Shown here one piece after another: positions 1 to 9,258 of a stretch of 64,000 bases of DNA. The stretch's first letter is position 1. Every line of letters starts with the position of its first letter. The stretch is taken from NCBI GenBank assembly GCA_022822665.1, contig JAJEAR010000060.1, forward strand, positions 1 to 64,000, given 5' to 3'. A program made the translations under genes and the position numbers. The notes beneath the pieces are model-generated. The model made no database searches. It was given only the letters and a program-made list of their open reading frames with translations, and was not told the DNA's origin. This DNA is from Alphaproteobacteria bacterium (GTDB lineage Bacteria; Pseudomonadota; Alphaproteobacteria; Thalassobaculales; Thalassobaculaceae).

Positions 1-2
1 TC

Positions 3-125
3 GCACCACTGCTCGATGAACTCAATGCCACCGAAACCATCTACCCGGGCACCGATCTCAGGATGGTCTACACGAGCTCCGCCACCGTCGAGAACCCGAA
101 ATCTGCGTCATCGCAAATTGGATGA
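3..125 (+). other. C-terminal fragment of an unidentified reading frame at the left edge
   Basis: An open frame enters from the left edge and stops at a TGA ending at 125, giving about 40 residues that include the stretch LNATETIYPGTDLRMVY. The composition is coding-like and richer in G+C than the exporter gene that begins at once on the other strand. The tail of that exporter (58-139) overlaps it antisense and is not family-like, so a rearrangement breakpoint lies at about 120-140. The peptide is reminiscent of the extreme C-terminus of some transposases, but I cannot confirm this. It may equally be the end of an ordinary chromosomal gene. Confidence 0.3.
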
Positions 126-2070
126 GCTCAGGAAGTCTGAAATTAGGCACCAAACTCAAAAGCCCAAAACGAAGACTCCTAAACGCAATAATCAAAAGCA
201 GTGAAACAATCAGCATCGCGACAATCGTACCAATCAACATATTAACGATATTCCTCATGACCGAATACGCGCCAACAATGGTAACCCCGGTCGCTCCGGT
301 CTGCATTTGGGGCGCGTTTTTCTTCAGCCACGCAGTGGCCCGTTTATCAAGAGCAATTTGCTCCTTGACCGACATTTCCTTAACCATGACAATCATACGG
401 GTCGACGAACGCTCAAAGTTCATGAGATTGTTCAGATCACTTCCGACAGGCAAAGAAAACTCGTACAACAGCAGATACTGGACCGCAAGGTCGGAGTTTT
501 TCGGCAGAGCATAGGAGCCGATCTCTTGATTGTGCAGATTTTGGTTGAGCCGCTTCATGATATCGGTAATCGACGTGACATGAGACACCTCGGGCTGCTC
601 ACGAAGCCAACTGGCAAAAGCCTCCACCTGTCGCAGGTATGTTATGTCAGTAATTCCCTCTTCACGACCGGAACTCAATGAATACTCAAACGTGTCCAAC
701 CCGGAAAAGTTCTCGTTTATAAAATCTCCAGATCGGCGCAACTCATAACTATCGTCAAGCAGGTTGGCATTATTGTTATCATTCAATTCTATTCTTGAAA
801 CCCCAATTGCACTCACTACAGACACTATGGCGAAAGCCCAAAGCAACACGTTGCTTCGGGAAACAACGAACCGTCCCAGATGAACAAATGGATCCACTCT
901 GGACTTCCGATTGGGTGGGTTTCGTATTGGCATCATCGCCAGTAGTGCGGGCAAAAGCGTAACCGCGTAAACAAATGCACACATCGCGCCGAAGGCCACG
1001 ATGTTCCCCATAACGCGAAAGGGCGGCATTTCCGAGAAATTCAGACTCAGAAAACCGATCATCGTGGTGAATGACGTGAGGAATATGGGACGGACATTAA
1101 TCTGCAGAGAATACACAATTGCAGCGGTACGCTTCATGCCATGAAGCATTCCATCCATCATTCCCTGGGCGAGGTGGACGGAGTGCGCCGCGGCAATCGC
1201 CATCAGAACGAATAGTGCTGCGCCGCTTTCCGCGTAGAATTTTATGCCAAACCAACCGGCAAATCCAAAGCTCGATACTATTACCGCAACCAGCATCACG
1301 AGCAAACTGCAAACAAGCCAAACCGAACGCAGGAGGACAAAGGCCACCAGGATCATCATCGCAAACGCAATCGGAGCGAGGACGGACATATCTGCATCCA
1401 GGGCATCGCGAACCGCTTGGTTCAACAACAGTTCACCATAGATGTGATATGCGACATCAGGGTTAGCCGCGCGTTGCTTGTTAACCAGATCATGAATGGC
1501 TTCGACAACTTCGACCTTTTTCTGTTTCCGCCCCTCATCGGGAATTGACAGGCTTACGATCAGCCCGGCCAAACGACCGTCGCGGGAGACAAAACGCCCG
1601 ACAGTCTCCTGCGCGGTGAGGGCAATTTGTTGAATGCGGTCGATTTGGGCTCCGTCCAGTAAGGCCGCATCGTCGACCAACTGTTCGACAATCAGGCTGT
1701 CTTCTGTTCCTCTGGTGTGCACGTAGTTGGTTATGGAATCCACGCGGACAGAATAAGGCGTTTGCCACAGGGTTTCTGTCAGTTGCTCGATCGAGATAAG
1801 CGCATCACGCGTGAAAATGGTATCGTTTGGTGGGGCAACAATGACAAGCACACTGTCTGACACTGCGTAGGTTTGTTCGAATTCCTCCAGTTTGAGCAGA
1901 TGCGGGTCATCCGCACTAAAGTGATTTCGCACGCCGACCTGAACGGTGATCAGGTGCTGTAGTCCCGCGGCGAGAACCACGATCGCCAAGAATGCGAGGG
2001 CCGCCGTCCACAGGTATCGATCCACCACCAGATCGGAAAAGCTGAACCTGGACTTGGATGTCATACTCAA
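58..2070 (-). CDS. RND/MMPL-family exporter, 3'-truncated
   Basis: The 670-residue product has the layout of proton-driven RND-superfamily exporters of the MMPL type, which move lipids or other hydrophobic compounds out of the inner membrane. An N-terminal membrane anchor (about residues 18-40) is followed by a large periplasmic domain, a block of closely spaced membrane helices (about 230-380), a second periplasmic domain and another helix near 610-640. The usual last helices are missing. After the family-like segment LLSLVPN (about 140-160) the frame runs into unrelated antisense sequence and stops at 58. The upstream GGAGGG lies 8 nt before a TTG at 2070 and 14 nt before the ATG at 2064, so the TTG start is plausible. 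G+C is visibly lower than in the genes that follow, which suggests acquired DNA. The truncated transporter is probably not functional. Confidence 0.8.
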   Translation of the reverse strand: MSMTSKSRFSFSDLVVDRYLWTAALAFLAIVVLAAGLQHLITVQVGVRNHFSADDPHLLKLEEFEQTYAVSDSVLVIVAPPNDTIFTRDALISIEQLTETLWQTPYSVRVDSITNYVHTRGTEDSLIVEQLVDDAALLDGAQIDRIQQIALTAQETVGRFVSRDGRLAGLIVSLSIPDEGRKQKKVEVVEAIHDLVNKQRAANPDVAYHIYGELLLNQAVRDALDADMSVLAPIAFAMMILVAFVLLRSVWLVCSLLVMLVAVIVSSFGFAGWFGIKFYAESGAALFVLMAIAAAHSVHLAQGMMDGMLHGMKRTAAIVYSLQINVRPIFLTSFTTMIGFLSLNFSEMPPFRVMGNIVAFGAMCAFVYAVTLLPALLAMMPIRNPPNRKSRVDPFVHLGRFVVSRSNVLLWAFAIVSVVSAIGVSRIELNDNNNANLLDDSYELRRSGDFINENFSGLDTFEYSLSSGREEGITDITYLRQVEAFASWLREQPEVSHVTSITDIMKRLNQNLHNQEIGSYALPKNSDLAVQYLLLYEFSLPVGSDLNNLMNFERSSTRMIVMVKEMSVKEQIALDKRATAWLKKNAPQMQTGATGVTIVGAYSVMRNIVNMLIGTIVAMLIVSLLLIIAFRSLRFGLLSLVPNFRLPELIQFAMTQISGSRRWRSSCRPS

Positions 2071-2631
2071 TGCGTCTTCCCTCCTGGTGCGGTTCTCTGT
2101 TGTGAAGGTATGACCTGCAGAAACCGGGAAACTGTCATGTGGTCAAGCTACCACCACCTGACCCATGAAGGGAGATGCCTGACTTGCACGCCCAGGAATA
2201 GCGGTCGCTCGGGTCCGGGCATTGCACGACAGCCGGGGCGTGGTCGGACGACGGACTGGCGCGAAGTATGGCGGAGTCGGGGCCGGAGTGGCTACCGTCA
2301 CAGGCAGGCGCATGGCAAGGCCTTGGCTCGGCCCAGCTCGGCCTCAGGGCTCGGCCGGGTGAAACACTGGTTCAGAGGCGCCGTTTCCGCGCTTCGGGCC
2401 GGCGAGTACCGGCGTCGGCGGCAAGCAGGCCTGCTGCCCGTCGCTGGAGGCGACCTGGCCGTGCTCGACCTCCGGTTTCGTTCCATGCGGCATGCACCGG
2501 CACTTGGACAACAGGCGGATCATGCGTGAGTATGAAATGAACACGTAAAAGGAAAACGCCTGTCAGTTAATTGATATACTCCGACCCGGACCACTGTCCT
2601 CCCTCCCGGAACCGTACGGCTTGATCCCGCC
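2071..2631. other. 560-base stretch without a supported gene
   Basis: This is the spacer between the divergent exporter gene and the CoA-transferase operon. Short open frames exist on both strands but are arginine- and proline-rich shadows with no recognisable family and no convincing ribosome-binding site. The AT-richer segment around 2563-2582 is the most likely place for the promoter of the downstream operon. I could not assign clear -35 and -10 boxes. Confidence 0.4.
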
Positions 2632-3804
2632 ATGACCGCAGCCACCCTGCCGCTTGCCGGCATCCGTGTCCTGGACCTGACCCAGATCTACAACGGGCCG
2701 TACTGCACCTTCCTGATGGCGATGGCCGGTGCCGACGTTATCAAGGTCGAGCCACCGGGCGGCGAGCACCTGCGCCGGCGCAATGCGCGGGGCAACGCGG
2801 TCTATCCGTTCCTGATGCTGAACCCGGACAAGCGCAGCATCGTGCTGGACCTGAAGGAGAAAGGGGACCGGGCGACGTTCCTCGAGTTGGCGGCCACCGT
2901 CGACCTTGTGGTGGAGAACTTCGCACCAGGCGTCGTGGACCGGCTCGGCGTCGGGTACGAGGCCGTGCGTGCGGTGAGGCCGGACGTCATCTATGCCTCG
3001 GGCAGCGGGTACGGCCAGGACGGCCCCTATCGCGGCTACCAGGCCATGGACATAGCCGTCCAGGCGATGGCCGGAGTGATGAGTGTCACCGGCTTTCCCG
3101 AGAATCCCCCGGTCAAGGCGGGGGTCGCACTGTGCGACTTCCTTGCCGGCATCCACCTCTACGCCGGCGCAATGACTGCGCTGGTTCGCCGCGAGCGCAC
3201 CGGGGAAGGCGGATACATCGACGTGTCGATGCAGGAATCGGTCTTCCCGACCTTCGCCTCGAACCTCGGCCTGTTCTTCGATGACGATTCCGGCTCGCTT
3301 CCGGGCCGCACCGGCAACCTGCACGGCGGGCTCTCCATTGCCCCCTACGGCGTCTACCCGGCGCGTGACGGGCACGTCTCGATCATGTGCAACAACGACA
3401 CGCACTGGCACCGGTTGCTCGCCATCCTGGGCCGGGACGACCTGGCCGGCGACGAGCGGTTCCGGACCATGGCCGACCGGGTGCGTCACCTCCCCGCGGT
3501 GACGGAACTGATCTCGCAGTGGTCAGAGCGGCGAGACCGGGCCGAGATCATGGCCCTGCTCAACGCCGGGCGGGTTCCGTGCGGCGAGGTCAGGCACCTC
3601 TCGGAGGTGGTCCAGGATCCGAACCTGATCGCGCGGGGCATGATCCGCTGGATGGACGACGGGGACGGCGGACGCATGCTCTCGGTCGCAAGCCCGCTTC
3701 ACATCGACGGCCTGGCCTCGGCCCCGTCGCGCAAGGCGCCCGAACTCGATGCCGACCGGGCGGACATTCTCGAGGAACTGGAGGAACTACGGAGCGAACG
3801 ATGA
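2632..3804 (+). CDS. CaiB/BaiF family III CoA-transferase
   Basis: The 390-residue protein matches family III CoA-transferases, which move CoA between carboxylic acids such as carnitine, bile acid or formyl/oxalyl derivatives. The N-terminal Rossmann-like core has the typical LAGIRVLDLTQ start, the ADVIKVEPPGGE segment and LDLK. The catalytic aspartate is expected to be D140 in the YQAMDIAVQAMAG context. The C-terminal part returns to the core with the usual VPCGEV motif. Length is normal for the family. The stop codon overlaps the ATG of the next gene (ATGA), so the two are translationally coupled. As first gene of the operon it probably activates the acid substrate of the pathway or releases its product. 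The substrate cannot be read from sequence. Confidence 0.93.
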   Translation: MTAATLPLAGIRVLDLTQIYNGPYCTFLMAMAGADVIKVEPPGGEHLRRRNARGNAVYPFLMLNPDKRSIVLDLKEKGDRATFLELAATVDLVVENFAPGVVDRLGVGYEAVRAVRPDVIYASGSGYGQDGPYRGYQAMDIAVQAMAGVMSVTGFPENPPVKAGVALCDFLAGIHLYAGAMTALVRRERTGEGGYIDVSMQESVFPTFASNLGLFFDDDSGSLPGRTGNLHGGLSIAPYGVYPARDGHVSIMCNNDTHWHRLLAILGRDDLAGDERFRTMADRVRHLPAVTELISQWSERRDRAEIMALLNAGRVPCGEVRHLSEVVQDPNLIARGMIRWMDDGDGGRMLSVASPLHIDGLASAPSRKAPELDADRADILEELEELRSER

Positions 3805-4565
3805 CAGATGATCTTGCAGGCAAGGTGGCAATCGTGACCGGTGGCGGACGAGGCCTCGGACGTGAATACGCGGAGAAGCTGGCGCTGGCCGGCGCCTCGG
3901 TCGTGGCAGCGGACATCATCGACTGCGCCGAAACCGTCTCGACCATCGAGGCCCGGGGCGGGGCCGCGATCGCGTGTCACCTTGACGTGCGTTCCTACGA
4001 CAGTTGCGAGGAGGTCGCCGAGACGACACGCGCGCGGTTCGGGAGTATCGACATCCTGATCAACAACGCAGCTCTCTACGGATCGCTTCGCGGCGGCCGC
4101 TTCGAGTCGCTGCCCGAAGCCGACTGGAACGACTGCATGGATGTCAATGTCGGCGGCATCTGGCGGTGCTGCAAGGCGGTGGTCCCGGAGATGAAGGCGC
4201 GCGAGGGCGGGTCGATCATCAACATCTCCTCTCTGGCCGCGGTGGCCGGACTGCCGTACGGACTGCACTACGCCACGTCGAAGGCCGCGGTGATCGGACT
4301 GACCCGCTCGCTGGCCCGCGAACTCGGCCGCAACTGGATCCGTGTCAACGCCATTGCGCCCTCTGCGGTGATGACCGAAGGGACCGCCGAGTTCTTCGGC
4401 GACAAGCTCGACCGCGCCACCACCGTCATCGCCGACGGCCAGACGCTGAAGCGCTCGCTCGAAATCGAGGATCTGGCCGGAACCGTACTGTGGCTGGCAA
4501 GCGACGCCTCGCGCTTCGTGACCGGCCAGACCATCATGGTCGACGGCGGCACGGTCTTCCTGTAA
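3801..4565 (+). CDS. Short-chain dehydrogenase/reductase (SDR)
   Basis: This is a 254-residue classical SDR. It has the N-terminal cofactor motif TGGGRGLG, the NNA motif at the end of strand 4, a serine in the NISSLAAVAG segment, the YATSK catalytic Tyr/Lys pair and the C-terminal DGG typical of FabG-like enzymes. It should oxidise or reduce a hydroxyl/keto group with NAD(P). The ATG at 3801 overlaps the end of the CoA-transferase, and a larger open frame upstream in the same phase is only a shadow of that gene. The acidic residue after strand 2 (AADIID) favours NAD over NADP. The operon position suggests a dehydrogenation step shared with the Rieske oxygenase that follows. Confidence 0.93.
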   Translation: MTDDLAGKVAIVTGGGRGLGREYAEKLALAGASVVAADIIDCAETVSTIEARGGAAIACHLDVRSYDSCEEVAETTRARFGSIDILINNAALYGSLRGGRFESLPEADWNDCMDVNVGGIWRCCKAVVPEMKAREGGSIINISSLAAVAGLPYGLHYATSKAAVIGLTRSLARELGRNWIRVNAIAPSAVMTEGTAEFFGDKLDRATTVIADGQTLKRSLEIEDLAGTVLWLASDASRFVTGQTIMVDGGTVFL

Positions 4566-4662
4566 TCGCGGACCGGCCGGGAGTGGAATTCGCGGGACAC
4601 ATCGGCTACACCTCGCGGGCATCGATCGACCCGCGGCCCCGCACCCGGAACGGAGTTTGACC

Positions 4663-5820
4663 ATGCAGCACAGCACCCAGGTCTCGCTGACCCGGCGCCT
4701 GTTCGATCATATCGACGCCGGGACTACCGACATGGCGCCGGACGTCGCATACAACAGTGTCAACGCCTTTACCTGCCCGGACCGGCTGGAGCGGGAATGG
4801 CGCACGCTGTTCCTCGATCATCCGCAGTACCTGGGCCTGTCCTGCCAGATCCGTGATCCCGGTGACTACTTCACCAACGACGACCTCGGGGTTCCGATCC
4901 TGGTGACCCGGGACCGGGAGGGAACGGCGCGCGCGTTCCTCAACGTCTGCCGGCACCGCGGCGCCCGGCTCGTCGAGGGCTGCGGGCGCGGCAAGCGGGC
5001 CTTCGTGTGCCCCTACCACGCCTGGAGCTACGACTCGGCGGGACGGCTGGTGTCGGTGCCGCAACGCGTGAGTTTCGGAGAAATCGATACCGCGTCGCAC
5101 GGGTTGCGCGAACTGCCGTGCGAGGAACGCCACGGCATGATCTGGGTGTGCGCCCGGCCGGACGGCGCGATTGACCTGGACAGGTGTCTCGGCGGCCTGG
5201 ACGAGGAGTTCGCAAGCTACGACTTCTCCAGCTACCACCACTACGAGACCCGGGCGAGATCCTGGAAAATGAACTGGAAGGTGGTGGTCGATACCTTTCT
5301 CGAGCCTTATCACTTTCCGGCCCTGCACCGGGATACGGTCGCCCCGATCTTCCTGCCGAACCTGTGCCTGGTCGATGTCTTCGGGCGCAACCTGCGCGAG
5401 GTGCTGGCGCGTCGGTCCATCGTGGACATGCGCGACGAGCCCGAATCCCGGTGGGACCTGATCCGTGAATCGGCGATCGTCTATGTCCTGGTCCCCAACG
5501 TGGTGGTGATCTCGCAGATCGACCACCTCGAGATCTTCCGGGTCTACCCGGCCGGCGGCAGTGTCGACGAGACGCTGGTCTACTTCGAGTTCTACATTCC
5601 CGAACCCGCGACCACCGAGAAGGCGGTCGAGCACTGGCGGCGCAACCTCGAGCTGACCATCCGGACCATCGAGCAGGAGGATTTCCCCACCGGCGAGGGT
5701 ATCCAGGCCGGCATGACGTCCGGGGCCCAGCGCCAGGTCATCTACGGACGCAACGAGCCGGCGCTGCAGCATTTCGAGCGGACCATCACCGAGATGGTGG
5801 AGATGCCTGAGGCGGCGTGA
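4663..5820 (+). CDS. Rieske non-haem iron ring-hydroxylating oxygenase, alpha subunit
   Basis: The 385-residue protein carries a Rieske [2Fe-2S] centre, C96-x-H98 and C116-x2-H119, followed by a C-terminal catalytic domain. The mononuclear iron site is visible as the D210...H217-x4-H222 motif (in EPYHFPALHR), with a carboxylate candidate in the EDFPTGEG segment. Such subunits hydroxylate or demethylate aromatic, quaternary-ammonium or similar substrates, using electrons from a reductase. Neither a beta subunit nor a reductase or ferredoxin is encoded nearby, so electron supply must come from elsewhere. ATG 4663 is preferred over the in-frame TTG at 4657 because CGGAG sits 7 nt before it. It is flanked by two SDR genes in one operon. 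Confidence 0.93.
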   Translation: MQHSTQVSLTRRLFDHIDAGTTDMAPDVAYNSVNAFTCPDRLEREWRTLFLDHPQYLGLSCQIRDPGDYFTNDDLGVPILVTRDREGTARAFLNVCRHRGARLVEGCGRGKRAFVCPYHAWSYDSAGRLVSVPQRVSFGEIDTASHGLRELPCEERHGMIWVCARPDGAIDLDRCLGGLDEEFASYDFSSYHHYETRARSWKMNWKVVVDTFLEPYHFPALHRDTVAPIFLPNLCLVDVFGRNLREVLARRSIVDMRDEPESRWDLIRESAIVYVLVPNVVVISQIDHLEIFRVYPAGGSVDETLVYFEFYIPEPATTEKAVEHWRRNLELTIRTIEQEDFPTGEGIQAGMTSGAQRQVIYGRNEPALQHFERTITEMVEMPEAA

Positions 5821-5847
5821 GCAGACCGAGCAGGATGGAGGGACGAC

Positions 5848-6597
5848 ATGACCGTCACACATGATTTCTCCGGCCGCGGCGCCGTGGTCACCGGGGGAGC
5901 ACGGGGGATCGGTCTCGCCATCGCCCTGCGACTGGCGTCGGGAGGCGCCCGGGTCTCGTTGTGGGACCTCGACGGCGAGCGCATGGCCGAGGTTGCGGGC
6001 CGGTTTCCCGACGGTGTCGACTGCCGCACCGTCGACATCACCGACCCCGCCTCGGTCGCTGCCGCAACCGAGGCAACCCGGGCCGCAATCGGGGCGATCG
6101 ACATCCTGGTCAACAGCGCCGGGATCGCCGGTCCCAACCACACGACCTGGGAATATCCGGTCGAGGAATGGCACCGGGTCATCGACATCGACCTGAACGG
6201 CACCTTCCTGTGCTGCCGCGCCCTTGTTCCGGGAATGCGGGAGCGCAACTACGGCCGGATCGTCAACATCGCCTCGATCGCGGGCAAGGAAGGCAATCCG
6301 AACGCGTCGGCCTACAGCGCGGCGAAGGCCGGGGTGATCGGCCTGACCAAGTCGCTGGGCAAGGAGCTGGCGTCGACCCCGATCACGGTGAACTGCATCA
6401 CGCCGGCGGCGGTCCGCACCGAGATCTTCGACCAGGTCAGCCAGTCCCACATCGACTACATGCTTTCGAAGATCCCGATCGGGCGGTTTGGCCTGGTCGA
6501 GGAGATGGCGAGCCTGGTGGCCTGGCTGGCGTCGGAGGAGTGCTCCTTCAGCACCGGTGCCGTGTTTGACATTTCGGGCGGGCGGGCAACCTACTGA
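5848..6597 (+). CDS. Short-chain dehydrogenase/reductase (SDR)
   Basis: This 249-residue classical SDR has TGGARGIG for the dinucleotide, a VNSAG variant of the NNAG motif, the catalytic serine in IASIAG and the YSAAK active-site pair. An aspartate at the end of strand 2 (WDLDGE) predicts NAD preference. A GGAGGGAC ribosome-binding site lies just before the ATG, and the gap from the Rieske gene is 27 nt. It differs clearly from the SDR at 3801, so the operon encodes two distinct dehydrogenases rather than a recent duplicate. It probably oxidises the hydroxylated product of the oxygenase, but this is inferred from context only. Confidence 0.93.
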   Translation: MTVTHDFSGRGAVVTGGARGIGLAIALRLASGGARVSLWDLDGERMAEVAGRFPDGVDCRTVDITDPASVAAATEATRAAIGAIDILVNSAGIAGPNHTTWEYPVEEWHRVIDIDLNGTFLCCRALVPGMRERNYGRIVNIASIAGKEGNPNASAYSAAKAGVIGLTKSLGKELASTPITVNCITPAAVRTEIFDQVSQSHIDYMLSKIPIGRFGLVEEMASLVAWLASEECSFSTGAVFDISGGRATY

Positions 6598-6628
6598 CCA
6601 GGCCGCCGCCTGCCCCTGGAGAACCCCG

Positions 6629-8086
6629 ATGACCGCCGACAGCAGTCTCATACCGCGGACCGCGACCGAAATCGTCAATCTGCTCCGCTCCGAAAAGATC
6701 AGCCCGCTCGACCTGCTTGATACGCTCGAGGCGCGCATTGCCGAGGTGGACGGCGCGGTCAACGCCATGGTCACGCTCTGCTTCGACCGTGCGCGACGGG
6801 AAGCCAGGCGCATCATGGCGCGCCCCGTCGGCGAACGCGGCCGGCTCGCGGGCATGCCGGTGGCCATCAAGGATCTCAATCCGGTTGCCGGTGTCCGCAC
6901 CACCTGGGGGTCGCCGATCTACGCCGACTTCGTTCCGACCCGGTCCGACTGCCTGGTGGAGATCCTCGAGGCCGAGGGCGCCGTCATCTACGCGAAGACC
7001 AACACGCCGGAATTCGGCGCCGGCGCGAACACCTTCAACGAAGTCTTCGGGGCAACGGTCAACCCGTGGGACACCTCGCGCAGCTGCGCCGGGTCATCCG
7101 GCGGATCGGCGGTCGCGCTCGCGACGGGACAGGCCTGGCTCGCCAGCGGGTCGGATCTGGGCGGATCGCTGCGCAACCCGGCGAGCTTCTGTTCGGTGAT
7201 CGGCTTCCGTCCGAGCCCGGGCCGGGTGGCGGCGGGACCCGCGGGCCCGGGAGCCGCACCCGACGACCTGTTCGGAATCCCGGGCCAGCCGTTCGGCGTC
7301 GCCGGCCCGATGGCCCGGACGGTGCCCGACGTCGCGCTGATGCTCGACGCCATGACCGGGTTCCATCCGGCCGACCCGATCTCGCTGCCGCGCGAGGCAG
7401 GACGGTATGTCGACGCGGTCGCCGCCCGGACCCTGCCGCGCCGGGTCGCGTTCTCGCGCGACCTCGGCGTTACTCCGGTCGATCCCGAGGTCGCGGAGAT
7501 CTGCGAAGCCGCCTGCCGGCGGTTCTCCGACCTGGGCTGCACCGTCGAGGAGGCGCACCCGGACTTTTCCGACATCCAGGACATATTCCAGACCTGGCGC
7601 GCGCTGCTGTTCTACACCGGCAAGCGGACGCTGCTGGAGACCCGCCGCTCCGAGCTCAAGCCGGAAGTGATCTGGAACATCGAGCGGGCCTCCGACATCT
7701 CGGTCGACGACTTCGCCAGGGTCGAACTCGCCCGCGGCCGCTACATCGACAGGGCCCGGGCCTTCTTCGAGACCTATGACCTGCTGGTGTGCCCGGCGAC
7801 CGTCGTGCCGCCGTACCCGGTGGAACAGCGCTACGTGGAACGTCTCGGCGACCACGAGTTCTCGAACTACGTCGAGTGGCTGACCATCGCCTACGCCATC
7901 ACCATGACCGGCCACCCGGCGATGAGCGTGCCGGCCGGCTTCACCGCCTCCGGCCTGCCGGTCGGACTGCAGCTGGTCGGCGGACCGCGCGGCGAGGCGG
8001 CGTTGCTGTCGGCCGCGGCACTCTACGAGGAAGAGGCGGGACTGGCGGGGAAGGTTCCCATCGTGCCGCGTTCTCCGGCCGGTTGA
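6629..8086 (+). CDS. Amidase signature family hydrolase
   Basis: The 485-residue enzyme has the complete Ser-cisSer-Lys triad of the amidase signature family: K81 in AIKD, the cis-serine around S156 in the GSSGGS loop and the nucleophile S180 in [12 protein letters not shown]. Length and spacing match amidases such as GatA-like and aryl-acylamidase enzymes. It should hydrolyse a carboxamide to acid and ammonia in the cytoplasm. No GatB or GatC neighbours are present and the gene sits in a catabolic operon, so a tRNA role is unlikely. ATG 6629 follows CTGGAGAA. The longer open frame upstream is an overlap with the preceding SDR and was not used. Confidence 0.92.
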   Translation: MTADSSLIPRTATEIVNLLRSEKISPLDLLDTLEARIAEVDGAVNAMVTLCFDRARREARRIMARPVGERGRLAGMPVAIKDLNPVAGVRTTWGSPIYADFVPTRSDCLVEILEAEGAVIYAKTNTPEFGAGANTFNEVFGATVNPWDTSRSCAGSSGGSAVALATGQAWLASGSDLGGSLRNPASFCSVIGFRPSPGRVAAGPAGPGAAPDDLFGIPGQPFGVAGPMARTVPDVALMLDAMTGFHPADPISLPREAGRYVDAVAARTLPRRVAFSRDLGVTPVDPEVAEICEAACRRFSDLGCTVEEAHPDFSDIQDIFQTWRALLFYTGKRTLLETRRSELKPEVIWNIERASDISVDDFARVELARGRYIDRARAFFETYDLLVCPATVVPPYPVEQRYVERLGDHEFSNYVEWLTIAYAITMTGHPAMSVPAGFTASGLPVGLQLVGGPRGEAALLSAAALYEEEAGLAGKVPIVPRSPAG

Positions 8087-8099
8087 CAGGGAGCGCATC

Positions 8100-8393
8100 A
8101 TGGCAGACAGGTTGACGGGGCAGGAACGCGAGGAAGCGCTTGCCGGGTTGCCCGGCTGGTCTGCGACCGAAGGACGCGACGCCATCGAGAGCAACTTCCG
8201 GTTCGCCGACTTCGGCGAGGCTTTTGCCTTCATGGCCCGGGTGGCGCTGCGCGCCGAACAGATGGACCATCACCCGGAATGGTTCAACGTCTACAACCGG
8301 GTCGAGGTCACGCTGGCGACCCACGATGCGGGCGGTGTCACGGAACTTGACGTCACCCTCGCCCGGTTCATGAACACCTGCGCCGGTCGTTGA
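8100..8393 (+). CDS. phhB: 4a-hydroxytetrahydrobiopterin dehydratase (pterin-4a-carbinolamine dehydratase)
   Basis: The 97-residue protein fits the PhhB/DCoH family, which dehydrates 4a-hydroxytetrahydropterin formed by pterin-dependent aromatic hydroxylases. The signature is present as [14 protein letters not shown], with both histidines and the PEW motif. Length is standard. It lies 13 nt after the amidase. No phenylalanine hydroxylase gene is in the window, so its partner is elsewhere or the protein has another pterin-related role. A decayed second copy of its last about 22 codons lies at 10450-10515, beyond an inserted segment. Confidence 0.93.
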   Translation: MADRLTGQEREEALAGLPGWSATEGRDAIESNFRFADFGEAFAFMARVALRAEQMDHHPEWFNVYNRVEVTLATHDAGGVTELDVTLARFMNTCAGR

Positions 8394-8527
8394 GGCCGGC
8401 CAGGAATTCGAGGATCAGCCCACGGGGTTTCCTCCGGCTGTACCGGGTGGCCGGCGCCCACGACCGGCGCAAGCCGGTGCGGATCTCCCCGTTCATACGC
8501 CCGGCGACGCCCGGTTCCCGGAACGCA
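8331..8527. repeat. Left copy of a diverged direct repeat spanning the phhB/hydrolase junction
   Basis: This segment aligns with about 10449-10672 in the same orientation. It contains the intact end of phhB followed by a decayed end of the alpha/beta hydrolase. Long shared blocks include the CTCGCCCGGTTCATGAAC and CCGGCCAGGAATTCGAGGAT stretches. Identity is roughly three quarters by eye, with small indels in the hydrolase part. The two copies bracket a toxin-antitoxin-like island. Confidence 0.8.
8397..8527 (-). pseudogene. Decayed 3' end of an alpha/beta hydrolase gene (copy of the 10517-11644 gene)
   Basis: Read on the minus strand this piece still encodes recognisable fragments of the C-terminus of the intact hydrolase: RMNGEI near its start and [11 protein letters not shown] near its end. 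The original stop codon is lost (LEFLAGLND). Indels break the frame between the two blocks. It lies directly after phhB in the convergent arrangement that the intact hydrolase would have had with phhB before the intervening DNA was acquired. Confidence 0.75.
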
Positions 8528-8645
8528 CCCGCGCATCGAACCCGTGACCGTCGCTGCGGACTTCAACGGGAAAACGCCGGGCGCAGATTCTCCGAAGAGA
8601 GCGCCTGACCCGGTTCAGCCGCCTCGCACCTGGTCCGGAATCGGA

Positions 8646-9244
8646 TCAAGCCCCGCTCGCACATCCCTGTGCGTCGCTTTCCGTCCACGGCGGTCCTGTC
8701 CGGGCGAGAGCCATGGCCGCCCAGCCGGGAACGACCTCCGCGACCCACCACGCCCCGTCCCACAGGATCGCAACCTCCCGGTGCGGCCGGTCGGGATCAA
8801 TGTTGTCGTAGAGCATGGCCTCGTCCGCGCGCGCAATCGCCGCCAGGAGATTGGCGTGCGAGCGAGCGAACCGCCGCCGCGCGTCCGCTTCCGGGATATC
8901 GTGGCCACCCAGCGCGACCCGGTTGCGGATACGGTCGAGCGCCTGCTCCGGCGAAGCGACCGACACGTAGTGCAGGACGACCCGGAAGCCTGCCCGCCGT
9001 GCGGCGTCCATGTGGCGAAGATTGCCGGAACCGGCGAGGGTCGTTTCCACGACGTGCGTCCGGCCGGCACCGAGCGCAGCCCGCCGCCGCAGCGCCTCGC
9101 GCGCCGCCCGTCCGGGACCGTCCGTGATCATGTCGCGCGCGATGCGTCGGGGTCGATGATGTCGAGCCCTTTGAAGCCGCTCATGTGTGTAAGGGTTGAC
9201 TTGCCGCACCCATTCGGGCCGGCAACAACGAGGAGGGTTGGCAC
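8646..9244 (-). pseudogene. Zeta-toxin-like P-loop kinase, frameshifted
   Basis: The 5' part, from a GTG at 9244, encodes VPTLLVVAGPNGCGKSTLTH, a Walker A motif at the very N-terminus as in zeta-toxin/AAA kinases, followed by a DIIDPDA segment. The frame is then lost at about 9140: one base is missing between GACGC and ATCGCGCGC. The rest of the family (ARDMI, then VVETTLAGSG, HYVSVASPEQALDRI and further) continues in the next frame to a stop at 8646. Zeta toxins phosphorylate nucleotide-activated sugars such as UDP-GlcNAc. As read, translation would end after about 40 residues. The gene lies 14 nt behind an intact small gene that is probably its antitoxin. A sequencing error cannot be excluded. 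Confidence 0.8.
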
Positions 9245-9258
9245 GGACGCTGGCGGGG

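Noticed and set aside
3-125. Transposase C-terminus at the left edge
   Set aside because: The peptide is only reminiscent of transposase ends. Forty residues and no inverted repeat are not enough to call it.
4606-6903. 765-residue minus-strand open frame
   Set aside because: It lies antisense to the Rieske and SDR genes, which have clear family motifs; its own sequence shows none.
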